DNA of 64,000 nt from Buttiauxella ferragutiae (GCF_001654915.1 NZ_LXEQ01000051.1); one strand, 5' to 3'. Numbered from the stretch's first letter, positions 35,848-44,758 are shown. Notes: generated by a model not told the origin, from the sequence alone. Made by a program: numbers and translations.

Positions 35848-36335
35848 AGCACCCCCGCTAATAAATCATTATGTATCTTCACCACTAACTTTCTAACAAA
35901 TTCAGGTTCTTTATTTATTACATTTGTTATATGAACTACATTTGGTGTAAATAAATAAAAATCACCAGGCATTGCATTCATAATGTTTAAATTAACACAA
36001 TCAGACTCATAGAATAAAATATCTCTTGTATCATTATAATCACCGAAGTGTGGATGATTTCCTGTGTCTATTGACCAAGCCATTAACTCGGTGCCTGACA
36101 ACAAAATTTGTAAGTCTGAGTGATACTTATGAACTTCCGGGTGAAAATCAGAAAGTGGACTCGTATGGTACTCCAAAATCACAAACCAGAGTTTCTTTGA
36201 GTCATATCCATCAAGTTCATGCCTACCAAGAGGCAACGAACTTAAATCAATTTCATTTAATTTTGACAATACATCGTTCACCACAAAAGGATAACTTTCC
36301 GATATTGAATTTTTTTTAACATTTCCAACCAACAT
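35844..36335 (-). CDS. yiaL: YiaL/YhcH/EbgC-type cupin protein
   Basis: A 163-residue beta-barrel protein of the YhcH/YjgK/YiaL family (DUF386), E. coli YiaL being 155. Metal-binding type residues are seen in EVHKYHSDLQILLSG, GTELMAWSIDTG and FTPNVVHITN, and VRKLVVKI near the end. The start at 36335 is chosen because AAAGGG precedes it; a 14-codon extension is not supported. Family members accompany sugar-acid and sialic-acid operons and are suspected anomerases or isomerases; the reaction of YiaL is not firmly known to me. The 207-base gap before it shows no feature beyond A/T-richness. Confidence 0.85.
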   Translation of the reverse strand: MLVGNVKKNSISESYPFVVNDVLSKLNEIDLSSLPLGRHELDGYDSKKLWFVILEYHTSPLSDFHPEVHKYHSDLQILLSGTELMAWSIDTGNHPHFGDYNDTRDILFYESDCVNLNIMNAMPGDFYLFTPNVVHITNVINKEPEFVRKLVVKIHNDLLAGVL

Positions 36336-36542
36336 ATAATTATCCCTTTTACAAATAAGATGAAGAATTAATGACAAAATTTGAACATTATTTTGATAAA
36401 AAACCTACTACGCAATCAAGAACCTTACTTGTTCAGCATGATTAGTTCGTATAACAAACCCAAAATCATTTAATGTCATGCTCATCATTTAGCACTGCTC
36501 CATAGAGATTAAATATCAACAAATTAACATCCTAACTGATGA

Positions 36543-37235
36543 CTATTTTTGACCATAATATGAGTTTTTACCATGCTTACGATTGTAATGCTTATCTAAT
36601 AAAGCAGGATTGATCATTATGCTTTCATTAATCACCCTGGTAGAAATGGCCATTGCCGCGACTTCCTCCAAAACAACTGCATTATGCACAGCATCAAAGG
36701 CATCTTTCCCCCAAGAAAATGGAGCATGGCCAGCGATAATGACACCAGGCATAGCATGAGGATCTAAATTATTTTTGCTAAATGTTTCAACAATGACTAA
36801 CCCTGTATTTTTTTCATACTCAATATTGATTTCATCATTCGACAACTGTCTGGTGCAGGGTACATCACCATAAAAATAATCTGCATGTGTAGTTCCTAAC
36901 GCAGGGATATCTAATCCCGCTTGTGCCCACACAGTTGCATTACGTGAGTGAGTATGAACAATACCACCAATACCCTTGAATGCTTTATATAACTCCAGAT
37001 GTGTAGCCGTATCACTTGAGGGATTTAGATCCCCTTCAATACGATTGCCATATAAATCAACAATAACAATGTCATTGACATTCATAACATCATATTCAAC
37101 ACCAGATGGTTTTATAGCAATAACACCTCTATCTCTATCAATTTCAGAAACATTTCCCCACGTGAAAGTTACCAGTCCATATTTCGGCAACTGGAGATTG
37201 GCTCTTAACACACGTTCTTTTAGATCATTAAACAT
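36543..37235 (-). CDS. sgbE: L-ribulose-5-phosphate 4-epimerase
   Basis: A 230-residue class II aldolase-type zinc enzyme, equal in length to AraD/UlaF/SgbE (231). Zinc ligands lie in GIVHTHSRNATVWAQAG and the late GHAPFSWG segment; NPSSDTATHLELYKAF is also family-typical. It converts L-ribulose-5-phosphate to D-xylulose-5-phosphate, delivering the operon's end product to the pentose-phosphate pathway. Its place in the middle of the operon (after yiaO) differs from E. coli, where sgbE is last. Confidence 0.93.
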   Translation of the reverse strand: MFNDLKERVLRANLQLPKYGLVTFTWGNVSEIDRDRGVIAIKPSGVEYDVMNVNDIVIVDLYGNRIEGDLNPSSDTATHLELYKAFKGIGGIVHTHSRNATVWAQAGLDIPALGTTHADYFYGDVPCTRQLSNDEINIEYEKNTGLVIVETFSKNNLDPHAMPGVIIAGHAPFSWGKDAFDAVHNAVVLEEVAAMAISTRVINESIMINPALLDKHYNRKHGKNSYYGQK

Positions 37236-37323
37236 TTAACACCATCCGTTTAGTTAAATTAAAGAAAATAAATAGTCTAACTATGCACCAACAGGAAGAC
37301 TATTTATTTAATACCGTTGCAGA

Positions 37324-38298
37324 TTATTGAACTGCGGCTTGAATTTCCTTAATCATGGCATCACCATTTGTTTTGATGTAAGAGTTCCATGCTGGTTTTG
37401 CGGCGACCTGGAATGCAGCACCATCAACGTCTCTATTCACTTTCATTCCGTTTGATTCAAGCTCGCTGATCATTGTATTTTCTTTTTCAATACTCAACTT
37501 ACGCTGCAAATCTACGGCCTCTTTAGCAACATCAGTAATGATTTTTTGATCTTTTGGACTCAGCGTATTAAATTTTTTATAGTTCATTGTTACAACTAAA
37601 GGTGAATATGCATGCTGTGTCAGGCTTAGGTATTTTTGAACCTCATAAAATTTAAATGAAAGGGTCACACCTAGAGGATGATCTTGCGCATCTACAACAC
37701 CGGTTTCCAATGCGCTATACAATTCAGCTACAGGAAGTTGCTGTGGATTGGCTTTAAGCTCGTTAAACATATCATTAAGTGCTTTAGAATCATTCACACG
37801 CATCCGCAAACCAGAGAGATCTGTTGGCTCTTTAATTGGTCCACGATTGTTAGTTATATTACGATAACCATTTTCTGGATACCCCAACCCTTTCAGGTTC
37901 AGCGCTTCCATTTTTGAAAATATTTCACTCCCTGGTTTTCCATCAAGTGCTTTATATGCTTCCACTCGGGTTGGGAAGATAAATGGTAATTCGAAGGCAG
38001 CCGCTTCTGGAATTATGCCTGAGTAGTTATTCAGCCCAACCATGGAAATATCTACAATGCCAGAACGTGTTCCATCAATCATTTGCTTATCATTACCTAA
38101 CTGGCCTTGAGGGAAGACATTGACTTTAATCTCCCCATTAGTCCGTAATTCTACTTCTTTTTTAAAGAATAATGACATATTTTGCTGAAGGTCTGATTCA
38201 GGCGCTGCATGAGCTAATTTTAATGTGGTTTGGGCAATGGCTGATGAACAAAATGCCAGAGTTGATACGATTCCAACTATTTTATATAAATTTTTCAT
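37324..38298 (-). CDS. yiaO: TRAP transporter substrate-binding protein YiaO
   Basis: A 324-residue periplasmic DctP-type binding protein (E. coli YiaO 328). The signal peptide ends SSAIAQ near residue 23. The ligand-clamping arginine segment DLSGLRMRVNDSKALNDMF and the VVDAQDHPLGVTLSFKFYEVQKYLSLTQH segment (Q instead of the more usual E/N after VDA) are seen. It delivers 2,3-diketo-L-gulonate in the E. coli system. It lies 18 bases after yiaN. Confidence 0.92.
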   Translation of the reverse strand: MKNLYKIVGIVSTLAFCSSAIAQTTLKLAHAAPESDLQQNMSLFFKKEVELRTNGEIKVNVFPQGQLGNDKQMIDGTRSGIVDISMVGLNNYSGIIPEAAAFELPFIFPTRVEAYKALDGKPGSEIFSKMEALNLKGLGYPENGYRNITNNRGPIKEPTDLSGLRMRVNDSKALNDMFNELKANPQQLPVAELYSALETGVVDAQDHPLGVTLSFKFYEVQKYLSLTQHAYSPLVVTMNYKKFNTLSPKDQKIITDVAKEAVDLQRKLSIEKENTMISELESNGMKVNRDVDGAAFQVAAKPAWNSYIKTNGDAMIKEIQAAVQ

Positions 38299-38316
38299 AC
38301 TCTCTCCTTAGTGTAA

Positions 38317-39597
38317 TTAACCAATTACAAGTTGCATTGGTACTGTAATGATTTCCGGAAACAGAACGAACATCGTTAAAAGCATCAAGTATGCAGCAAT
38401 AAATGGTATAACCCCTTTAACCGCTGTAGACATTTGAACTTTAGCAACACCACATACTACATTTAATACCGTGCCAACTGGTGGTGTAAGTAGGCCAATC
38501 GAACAATTAATAACAAACATTAAACCAAAGTAAGTTGGGTCAATTCCAGCCAATTTTACGATTGGCATTAATAATGGGACCAGTATCAAAATTGTTGGAC
38601 TTAGATCCATTACCATGCCGACACAAAGTACTAGCAACATAATGACGGCCATTAATAATCTTGGACTATCCACCAACGGTCCTAACATTTCGGCTAATTG
38701 TTGTGGCAACTGAGCAACTGTTATCAACCATGCCGCAACCATCGCACAGCCGACCAGGAACATCACCATAGCTGTAGACCTGCCAGCCGCCAATAAAATG
38801 TGGAAGAATTTTTTAAATGTCAATTCGCGATAAATAACTGTCGATACGAATACTGCATATGCAGCTGCAACAACAGCGGCCTCGGTTGGTGTAAAGATAC
38901 CAAAGCGAATACCAACAATAATAATGATTGGTAGGAATAATGCCCAAATACCATCCTTCAATGCTGCTCTTTTTTCTTCTTTACTTGCGCGTTCTACAAC
39001 ATCTAATTTTTCTTTTTTTGCTATGTGTCCCCAAACAAGCATCAGGGTTAACCCCATTAGCAAACCAGGAATAATACCGCCCAAGAATAAGTTTTTAATA
39101 GAGATGCCACCGGCAACACCAACGAGGATTAATGGTATCGATGGTGGAATAACTGGGGCGATAATACCGCCAGATGCCAGCAATCCCATTGACGAGCCTT
39201 CAGGATATTTTCCAGCCTTCATCATTGGGTAAAGGATACTTACCAATGCTGCGGCATCCGCCACCGCGGACCCAGATAAGCCAGCCAGTAACACAGAGGT
39301 CAATATTGCGACATAACCAAGACCACCTTTTCTATGCCCAACATACGTAGTTGCCAAACGAACTATTCGTGTAGACAAACCACCCGTTGACATGACCTCC
39401 CCTGCCACTAAGAAAAATGGAATAGCTAGTAAAGTGAAACTATCGACCCCATTCAGCAACCCTTGAGCTAGAATATCTGCACTAAACATATCCATATGGA
39501 ACATCAATGCGATGGATGATAATAACAGTGCAAATGCAACTGGCAAACCGAGCAGTATTGATATAATTAGTACTGATAAAAATATCGCCAAAGTCAT
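38317..39597 (-). CDS. yiaN: TRAP transporter large permease YiaN
   Basis: A 426-residue DctM-type membrane protein with about 12 helices (E. coli YiaN 425). Family segments include ILTSVLLAGLSGSAVADAAAL, GGIIAPVIPPSIPLIL and NCSIGLLTPPVGTVLNVVCG. It is the ion-coupled transport subunit and overlaps yiaM by 4 bases. Confidence 0.95.
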   Translation of the reverse strand: MTLAIFLSVLIISILLGLPVAFALLLSSIALMFHMDMFSADILAQGLLNGVDSFTLLAIPFFLVAGEVMSTGGLSTRIVRLATTYVGHRKGGLGYVAILTSVLLAGLSGSAVADAAALVSILYPMMKAGKYPEGSSMGLLASGGIIAPVIPPSIPLILVGVAGGISIKNLFLGGIIPGLLMGLTLMLVWGHIAKKEKLDVVERASKEEKRAALKDGIWALFLPIIIIVGIRFGIFTPTEAAVVAAAYAVFVSTVIYRELTFKKFFHILLAAGRSTAMVMFLVGCAMVAAWLITVAQLPQQLAEMLGPLVDSPRLLMAVIMLLVLCVGMVMDLSPTILILVPLLMPIVKLAGIDPTYFGLMFVINCSIGLLTPPVGTVLNVVCGVAKVQMSTAVKGVIPFIAAYLMLLTMFVLFPEIITVPMQLVIG

Positions 39598-40085
39598 TGT
39601 TTACTCTCCATCTCATCTAAATCCAATAACCAATCAGGGCTAATAATTCGGACAAGTGCAATGATTGTCATTAATGCGCCGGATACTACACCTGCTAATG
39701 CGAATAGTGCCGTTGGTAATCCAGTCAGTTGTGATACATCTTGCCAGGTTGACATCATCTGTTGATGTGAACCGATTAATAACATTCCCACTGATACTAA
39801 AATCACCACTGAACAAATGCGTCTTAATATTGGTACACATTTAGGCATTAATTTTTCTGTAAATTCAGCAACAGCAAGATGCTCGCCTCGACGTAATACA
39901 ACGGCAGCACCGAGCATTACAACCCATACAAGACCTAAGCGAGATAATTCTACTGATGGACGTAAACCTGAAGAAAATCCATAACGCAAAGCTACATTGG
40001 TAAAAACAAGTACGATCATGCAAGCTAAAATGGCAGCCATAAATATATCGATGCAGTCCCAGACCCACTTAAATACTTTTCGCAT
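39594..40085 (-). CDS. yiaM: TRAP transporter small permease YiaM
   Basis: A 163-residue DctQ-type protein with four hydrophobic helices (E. coli YiaM 157). The family ELSRLGLVWVVMLGAAVVLRRGEHLAV segment is present. It pairs with YiaN. It starts 24 bases after the yiaK stop codon, behind GGAGGG. Confidence 0.93.
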   Translation of the reverse strand: MRKVFKWVWDCIDIFMAAILACMIVLVFTNVALRYGFSSGLRPSVELSRLGLVWVVMLGAAVVLRRGEHLAVAEFTEKLMPKCVPILRRICSVVILVSVGMLLIGSHQQMMSTWQDVSQLTGLPTALFALAGVVSGALMTIIALVRIISPDWLLDLDEMESKQ

Positions 40086-40109
40086 AGCGCCCTCCTGGTT
40101 TCGATATTT

Positions 40110-41111
40110 TTACAATGATTTAATTTGTTCCCAAATTTCATCATGAATTTCGATCCCACCGGCTTTTTCGTGTTTATCAATAAATTTTTCAATTTCCGAA
40201 CCAGCAATCATAACTGACCCGGTTTCCGCTGGTTCAGAAGCTAATACATAATCACGAATGCGCTTCATTTCATTTGTAAATTGGTCTTTTTCAATAGTTC
40301 TGGAGAGGTCAATTGCAATTAAAAATTGAGATACACCAAATTCCCCGCCCATATCTTCGGTCAATGCAGGCACAGAATTACCGCCAGAAATGGCTGTCAG
40401 CATCATATCCAGCACTATTGCCATAGAAGATCCTTTCCAGAATCCCATTGGCAGTAATCGCTTATTCTTCCATAAAACATGAGGGTCTGAAGTCAGTTCG
40501 CCGTTATCATCAAAACCACCAACAACAGGTAACTTTTTATCTTCAAGGACATAATTTTGAAGTTGCCCGTAGGAATACTGACTCATTGAGCAGTCAACTA
40601 AAACTGGTGGATCACCAGCAATTGCCATAATTAGAGGGTTTGATCCTACTCGGTGGTCTTTTCCGCCCCATGCAGGCATCACTGCAATAGAGTTTGTTGA
40701 GGCAATACCAGCAAAACCCTCACGGGCCATTTTTAAAACATACGTTCCACCGCGCATCCAATGATTAGAGTTGCGCATTCCGACCATGCCAATACCAAAC
40801 TCGCGAGCCAGTTCCATTGCACGCTCGGAACAAATCAAACCATTCAATACACCAGGACCAAATTTACAATCCCATTGCTCAAGTGCGCCCATGCTGTTTA
40901 CACATTCAGGGGTGTTGTTTAACTGTATTTGTCCCTTATCTACTTGATCAATAAACACAGGGAAGCGATTTATACCGTGTGAATAAGTCCCTTCATTTGC
41001 CATTTCGACAAAACCAGCAGCAAGTTTTGTCGCCATTTCAGGCTTCATATCCCTGGCCAGCAAAACGCGCTCATATTCTTCCTGCAGTTTCTTAGTTGTC
41101 ACTAATGCCAT
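40110..41111 (-). CDS. yiaK: 2,3-diketo-L-gulonate reductase YiaK/DlgD
   Basis: A 333-residue NAD(P)H-dependent enzyme of the malate/L-lactate dehydrogenase (Ldh2) family, E. coli YiaK having 332. Typical segments: the catalytic-His region GTYSHGINRFP, GMRNSNHWMRGG, TNSIAVMPAWGGKDHRVGSNPL and LPMGFWKGSSMAIVLDM. It reduces 2,3-diketo-L-gulonate to 3-keto-L-gulonate, which lyxK and sgbH then process. It is the first gene of the operon, behind a CRP-type promoter. Confidence 0.94.
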   Translation of the reverse strand: MALVTTKKLQEEYERVLLARDMKPEMATKLAAGFVEMANEGTYSHGINRFPVFIDQVDKGQIQLNNTPECVNSMGALEQWDCKFGPGVLNGLICSERAMELAREFGIGMVGMRNSNHWMRGGTYVLKMAREGFAGIASTNSIAVMPAWGGKDHRVGSNPLIMAIAGDPPVLVDCSMSQYSYGQLQNYVLEDKKLPVVGGFDDNGELTSDPHVLWKNKRLLPMGFWKGSSMAIVLDMMLTAISGGNSVPALTEDMGGEFGVSQFLIAIDLSRTIEKDQFTNEMKRIRDYVLASEPAETGSVMIAGSEIEKFIDKHEKAGGIEIHDEIWEQIKSL

Positions 41112-41172
41112 TTTATTATCCTGTAAATTCCATAATGCGGAATCAGGACTATCTATAATTCCGTTTTCTTTG

Positions 41173-41201
41173 TCATTATTTCCATTTGGGTTTCATGACA
41201 A
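41173..41201 (-). promoter_or_regulatory. Candidate sigma-70 promoter of the yiaK operon
   Basis: On the minus strand TTGTCA (41201-41196) is followed after exactly 17 bases by TAATGA (41178-41173). Transcription would begin near 41166, leaving a leader of about 55 bases before the yiaK start codon. Confidence 0.55.
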
Positions 41202-41220
41202 CATGCACAAAAAAACATCT

Positions 41221-41240
41221 TTTGTGATGAGTATCACCAG
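41221..41240. promoter_or_regulatory. CRP site of the yiaK operon
   Basis: TGTGA at 41223-41227, six bases, TCACC at 41234-41238: 9 of 10 consensus positions. Its centre is about 64 bp upstream of the predicted start of transcription, near the class I spacing of 61.5, which implies catabolite activation. Confidence 0.75.
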
Positions 41241-41333
41241 TAACTTGTTAAAGAAGTGTTGAAATTTTGCTTGTAATAAGCTCACTAAAAACACATATCG
41301 ATTACAATAAAATCACAAAACAGAGACGTGATA

Positions 41334-41577
41334 ATGAAAATTAAGAAACAAGTTAGTAACAAATGGAATTTCATCGCGGGATTTTGCATTGCACTACACT
41401 GGATTTATCAGTTCGGACTGTGCCTGAAGTACTGCGCAACAAGTCATTCGCCAAACCCGTAAAGAAAAAGATGGCAGCCGGGTACACCTGTATCAGGCAT
41501 TTGACTTACTCTGCCATGATGCTCGGCTCAGACATATTGAGGATGAACGCAAGAAAAGTATTTTTGAGGTGTGCTAG
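41334..41577 (+). pseudogene. Possible small gene or gene remnant
   Basis: Two short frames overlap here. One, 41334-41462, would be a 42-residue peptide with a hydrophobic centre (WNFIAGFCIALHWIYQFG) but only a weak ribosome site. The other, 41428-41577, has no start codon after an in-frame stop. It reads like the end of a real soluble protein (QVIRQTRKEKDGSRVHLYQ), and a neighbouring frame just upstream (DLSVRTVPEVLR) would join it after one frameshift. I favour a decayed gene. The rest of the 620-bp gap 41112-41732 holds the yiaK promoter and a REP-like palindrome. Confidence 0.3.
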
Positions 41578-41687
41578 CAAAAGGGACACTTTGCTTATTA
41601 GTGTGTCCAACTTTCTGGGTTTACTGCAAAATTGGTGGATGTCACGTGCACTAATCTCCCCTACAAATCCACAGCAACAGCGGTTTT

Positions 41688-41718
41688 TGTAGGTCGGGTT
41701 AGCGTTAGCGTCACCCGA
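41688..41718. repeat. REP-like palindrome
   Basis: GTAGGTCGGGTTAGCG...CACCCGAC, just downstream of the esterase-like gene on the minus strand. Confidence 0.8.
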
Positions 41719-41732
41719 CACATTTCGAATAA

Positions 41733-43019
41733 TTACTTCAAGGCTTCCGGCAACTTAATCACCCACAGCTCGTTTTGCGATTCGGGTTTATCCAGCGGTT
41801 TTATGGAGACTTTTGTGGCATCGGACTTGTCCACGACCGATTGCAGACCGAAATCGTTGTCATTAATCACCGCGATGGTTTGGTTATCGATCAGCGTCAT
41901 ACCTTCAGCTTTCTCTTGCTGCCAGCCTAGTTTACGCAAATCGACCACCTGCTTTTTCTCTGCCAGTTTGATGCCACGCGCTGTCAGTTGTGCCGCATCA
42001 TCAAATTCAGGCGCTTTTTCTTTATCGAATGTGCTCAAGTCGCTAGCCTGGCTGAGATCGACGACATAAACCAGATTGCGCATTACTTTGTTTTTATCGC
42101 CTCCCTGTTCGATTACCAGCAGGCGGTTATCGTCCAGCGCCACAATGTCGCCAATTTTGGCGTCTTTGGCTTTCTTATAAACATCGACATCAATTGGGTA
42201 GCCATACATCACGGTTTGCCCCGTTTCCGGGTTGAAGCTCACCAGCCGAGTAAACTGCGCACTGTTTTTACTTTTACCGTCGATATCCAGCGTGCTTTGC
42301 ACCGCCGCAATAATCCGCCCATCAGGCATCCGCGTAATACCTTCAAAACCACGGTTAGCCTGGCGCCATTTCATGATATTCGGTAATCCACCCGCAACAC
42401 CCTGCTCGCCTTGTTCTGCCTGCGGGCCGTATTTTTTGAGGATTTTTCCTTTGCCGTCGATGTTGATAATGAACGGGCCGTATTCATCGCACAGCCAGTA
42501 ACCGCCTTTGCCATCTGGCGTAATACCTTCGGTATCCAGCCCGCGTTTGTCGCTCGACAATGGCTGTAAAGTATCGCTGAGCGCGATTTCATTGGTCGCA
42601 CCAATCAACCCTTCCGGCAGTGGCAAACCGCTGATTGGGCCGTTTTCGTCGTGCAATGCATGGGCATCAGTCGCCAGCGCTTTGCCATCGGCCACGCGGA
42701 TGGTCATCAGCAGCGGAGTGTATTTAGGATTGGCAAAAATCTTTGATTCTTTGTCGCCGACTTTTGGTGAATCAGCATTGGGGCCGCGATCGGTAACGGT
42801 GGCAAAAAACAACTTGTCACCCTCTTTACCCATAAACTGCAAACCCGATCCCACGCCAACCGGCAATCCATCAGGGAAATTAGCAGCATAGGCGCCCTGA
42901 TATTCAACATGGTCACCTTGTGGAAATGTGACAATGTAACGTTCAACTTGCGGATCTGCCGCCTGACTTGCCAGAGGGAATAAAGAGGTCAGTAATAACG
43001 CAAAAGGTTTTAATTTCAT
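41733..43019 (-). CDS. Secreted esterase-like (phytase-type propeller) protein
   Basis: A 428-residue exported protein: Sec signal peptide MKLKPFALLLTSLFPLASQA, then a long beta-rich domain of the 'esterase-like activity of phytase' family. Recognisable stretches are RGPNADSPK (about 80-88), DTEGITPDGKGGYWLCDEYGP and GFEGITRMPDGRIIAAVQSTLDID. It probably acts in the periplasm on a phosphate ester or similar compound. It stands alone behind a Pho box, which supports a part in phosphate scavenging. The exact substrate is unknown. Confidence 0.85.
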   Translation of the reverse strand: MKLKPFALLLTSLFPLASQAADPQVERYIVTFPQGDHVEYQGAYAANFPDGLPVGVGSGLQFMGKEGDKLFFATVTDRGPNADSPKVGDKESKIFANPKYTPLLMTIRVADGKALATDAHALHDENGPISGLPLPEGLIGATNEIALSDTLQPLSSDKRGLDTEGITPDGKGGYWLCDEYGPFIINIDGKGKILKKYGPQAEQGEQGVAGGLPNIMKWRQANRGFEGITRMPDGRIIAAVQSTLDIDGKSKNSAQFTRLVSFNPETGQTVMYGYPIDVDVYKKAKDAKIGDIVALDDNRLLVIEQGGDKNKVMRNLVYVVDLSQASDLSTFDKEKAPEFDDAAQLTARGIKLAEKKQVVDLRKLGWQQEKAEGMTLIDNQTIAVINDNDFGLQSVVDKSDATKVSIKPLDKPESQNELWVIKLPEALK

Positions 43020-43064
43020 GCTGTTCGCTTCTCTAGTTTTTGGTCACCCATTTTGGGTTTACAA

Positions 43065-43098
43065 GATATAAAGCAGCCACATGACACAAATATGACTA
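43065..43098 (-). promoter_or_regulatory. Pho box and -10 of the esterase-like gene
   Basis: On the minus strand TAGTCAT-ATTT-GTGTCAT (43098-43081) is a direct repeat of two heptamers separated by 4 bases, matching the PhoB box CTGTCAT-N4-CTGTCAT. Exactly 10 bases later comes TATATC (43070-43065) as the -10, the same spacing as in phoA. The start codon follows about 45 bases later. Confidence 0.8.
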
Positions 43099-43124
43099 TT
43101 CTCTGGCGTGATTATTTCCGTGGC

Positions 43125-43151
43125 TAAATATCCCGCCCTTCTTGCCGATAA
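43125..43151 (+). promoter_or_regulatory. Sigma-28 (FliA) promoter of the chemoreceptor gene
   Basis: TAAATATC (43125-43132), 11 bases, GCCGATAA (43144-43151). The -10 is identical to the FliA consensus and the spacing is exact. It places the chemoreceptor in the late flagellar regulon. Confidence 0.88.
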
Positions 43152-43206
43152 CCTTGTTGTACTGGCTGAAACGAGTCAGATTATTTTTTCAACATAAGGG
43201 TATCGC

Positions 43207-44745
43207 ATGTCCGTCAGGCGTTTTTCGATTTTAGTTTTCAGTACATTACTGATTATTTTTCTGGTTAGCACTGCATCCAACATCTGGTCATTAACTCGTA
43301 GCAATCAATCTCTGGATAACGTCAACCGCGAGATCCGCGTGGTGTTATCGGTCATTGACCCTATTAACCACAGCCGCACGATGCGTGTTCGCGCTATGGA
43401 AGCGTTAGAAGAACATGAGCAAGGGTTGAGTGAGCAAGGGAATACCGCACTCACCGGGGCGCAGGGGGTGTTGGTGAAGGCCAACTCTGCGTTTCAGGCA
43501 TATCTTGATGCGCCGAAACAACCAGGTGAACAAGTGCTGAGCGATGCTTATCAGAGTGCATTTGTTAACTATCGCGAGCAAGGTTTGCAACCGTTGCTTG
43601 ATGCCGTGAAAGCCAACGATGCCGCGCGTGCACGCGCTCTGGTGACGTCTACACTGCCACAACTCGACAGGCAATTTGAGGTGACGCTGGATAAACTGCT
43701 GGCATTTCGTCAACAGCACGCCCAGCAATTGAACCAGGATGCGCAGGCCAGTTTCAATCAGAGCCTGTTGAGCATCGCTGTTTTTGCCCTGCTGTTCGCC
43801 GTAATTCTTGGCGCAGTATTCTGGCTGTTGAAAAAACGGGTATTGAACGAGCTGGATAAGGCGAAATCACACTGTACGGAAATTGCTAACGGCATGCTGC
43901 ATACGCCGATTGTCGCCACCGCCAAAGATGAAATTGGCGCGATGATGCGCGAACTGGAGCAAATGCGTGTTTCGCTGGCGAGTATTATCGGCCAGGTACG
44001 TGAGTCGAGCCAGACCGTGGCTTACGCCTCTGAAGAGATAGCCGCAGGCAATACCGACTTGTCTGCCAGAACCGAAGAACAGGCGGCATCACTGGGTGAA
44101 ACGGCGGCCAGTATGGAGCAGCTTACCGTTACGGTGAAACTGACCTCTGACCATTCACATCAGGCCAATAAACTGGCAAGCGGCATGTTGGTTGCGGCTA
44201 ATGACGGCAATGAAATCGTCAGCGATGTGATTGATTCAATGCGTAATATTGAATCCAGCTCCAGCAAAATCGACAATATCATTAGCATCATTGAAGATAT
44301 CGCTTTCCAGACCAATATCCTGGCGCTGAATGCAGCGGTAGAAGCCGCGCGGGCTGGCGAACAAGGGCGTGGATTTGCCGTGGTCGCATCTGAAGTACGC
44401 AACCTGGCGCAGCGTTCGTCCGTGGCCGCCAAAGAGATCAAAGAGTTAATTGAGTTGTCTGGCGAGCAGGTGAATATTGGCAGCAACCTGGTGAACCGTG
44501 CAGGCGAAAGCATGCAGCGTATTTCTAACGCAATTAAGCAAGTGACCAGTTTGATGGAAGAGATTGCGGTGTCTACCGGAGAACAGAGCCGTGGCATTGA
44601 GCAAATCAACCAGGCCGTCGTGCAAATGGATGTGGTAACACAGCAGAACGCCGCGTTGGTGGAACAAGCTTCCGCTGCGGCGATGTCACTAAAAGAGCAG
44701 TCACAGGCGCTAAATGAAACAGTAGCGGTGTTTAAGCTGGCGTAA
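43207..44745 (+). CDS. Methyl-accepting chemotaxis protein
   Basis: A 512-residue inner-membrane receptor. TM1 at about 9-30, a periplasmic helical (Tar-like) ligand domain to about 188, TM2 at about 190-210, then HAMP and the long cytoplasmic hairpin. The tip is unmistakable: IEDIAFQTNILALNAAVEAARAGEQGRGFAVVA (given here in part: FQTNILALNAAVEAARAGEQ). The protein ends VFKLA and lacks the C-terminal NWETF-type pentapeptide that tethers CheR and CheB, so it would be a low-abundance-type receptor relying on others for adaptation. The ligand is unknown. In E. coli the trg receptor lies in the same chromosomal area, but the ligand domain is not clearly Trg. Confidence 0.93.
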   Translation: MSVRRFSILVFSTLLIIFLVSTASNIWSLTRSNQSLDNVNREIRVVLSVIDPINHSRTMRVRAMEALEEHEQGLSEQGNTALTGAQGVLVKANSAFQAYLDAPKQPGEQVLSDAYQSAFVNYREQGLQPLLDAVKANDAARARALVTSTLPQLDRQFEVTLDKLLAFRQQHAQQLNQDAQASFNQSLLSIAVFALLFAVILGAVFWLLKKRVLNELDKAKSHCTEIANGMLHTPIVATAKDEIGAMMRELEQMRVSLASIIGQVRESSQTVAYASEEIAAGNTDLSARTEEQAASLGETAASMEQLTVTVKLTSDHSHQANKLASGMLVAANDGNEIVSDVIDSMRNIESSSSKIDNIISIIEDIAFQTNILALNAAVEAARAGEQGRGFAVVASEVRNLAQRSSVAAKEIKELIELSGEQVNIGSNLVNRAGESMQRISNAIKQVTSLMEEIAVSTGEQSRGIEQINQAVVQMDVVTQQNAALVEQASAAAMSLKEQSQALNETVAVFKLA

Positions 44746-44758
44746 GTATTGTGAAAGT

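Noticed and set aside
41580..41640. Insertion sequence
   Set aside because: Only one terminal-like sequence, no second end and no transposase frame nearby.
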